Of a stretch of DNA of 12,101 nt, positions 12,041 through 12,101 are shown one piece after another. Origin of the DNA: DATARH01 sp050246595 (lineage in GTDB: Bacteria > Pseudomonadota > Alphaproteobacteria > ATCC43930 > CGMCC-115725); NCBI GenBank assembly GCA_050246595.1, contig JBFWVT010000114.1, forward strand, positions 1 to 12,101, written 5' to 3'. Made by a program: the position numbers and the translations under genes. The first letter of the stretch is position 1. Each line of letters begins with the position of its first letter. A model generated the notes under the pieces. It was not told the DNA's origin. It did not search any database and saw only the letters and a program-made list of their open reading frames with translations.

Positions 12041-12101
12041 CCCTCCTCTCCCGCTATGCGATCTCATTGATTGTCGGGTTGTCCAGCCTCGCCGTCGCCT
12101 G
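12037..12101 (+). CDS. 5' end of a membrane or secreted protein, possible spanin or holin
   Basis: The first 21 codons only, MTLLSRYAISLIVGLSSLAV plus Ala, running off the window. One Arg near the start, then a hydrophobic stretch of about 14 residues ending in small residues (SSLAVA), looks like a signal peptide or signal anchor. The ATG overlaps the previous TGA by 4 bases. Directly after an endolysin gene, an inner-membrane spanin (Rz-type) or a holin is the usual resident, but the visible part cannot tell these apart. Confidence 0.55.
   Translation, partial: MTLLSRYAISLIVGLSSLAVA

Overview
The window is a slice of a GC-rich, tailed double-stranded DNA phage or prophage. Codons are strongly biased to G or C at the third position and most stops are TGA. 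Together with the protein types, this suggests an alphaproteobacterial host, though no host gene is present to prove it. The order of recognisable proteins resembles the P22-type short-tailed (podovirus) virion cassette: a gp4-like head-tail adaptor, a gp10-like DNA-stabilisation/tail-hub protein, tail tip or fibre proteins, then three large DNA-ejection proteins. Terminase, portal and coat genes would lie upstream of the window.

Layout: (1) 1-224, the end of a small virion protein gene broken by an in-frame TAA. (2) 221-3788, six + strand genes joined by 1 or 4 base overlaps: adaptor, gp10-like protein, DUF1983-like tail protein, and three small unrecognised tail proteins. (3) 3798-10021, four virion/ejection genes almost without gaps. 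The first is built of 11-residue repeats. The last three share one reading frame and are separated only by two TAG codons. (4) 10048-10995, a convergent minus-strand gene with its own good promoter and an inverted repeat at the predicted transcription start. It encodes a predicted four-helix membrane protein with a periplasmic coiled coil and a cytoplasmic C-terminal winged helix-turn-helix. (5) 11146-12101, the lysis end: a GH24 lysozyme with a hydrophobic C-terminal tail, a 59-residue unknown protein, and the first 21 codons of a membrane or secreted protein that may be a spanin or holin.

The structural genes build the neck and tail and supply the proteins injected with the DNA. The lysis genes release progeny. 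The minus-strand gene has the layout of a moron: opposite strand, own promoter, hairpin at its convergent 3' boundary. It is the most promising unexplained element, because it looks like a one-component transmembrane regulator beside the lysis genes. No tRNA, CRISPR array, insertion sequence, integrase or attachment site was seen. No stretch over 300 bases lacks a gene; the largest gap is 10996-11145.
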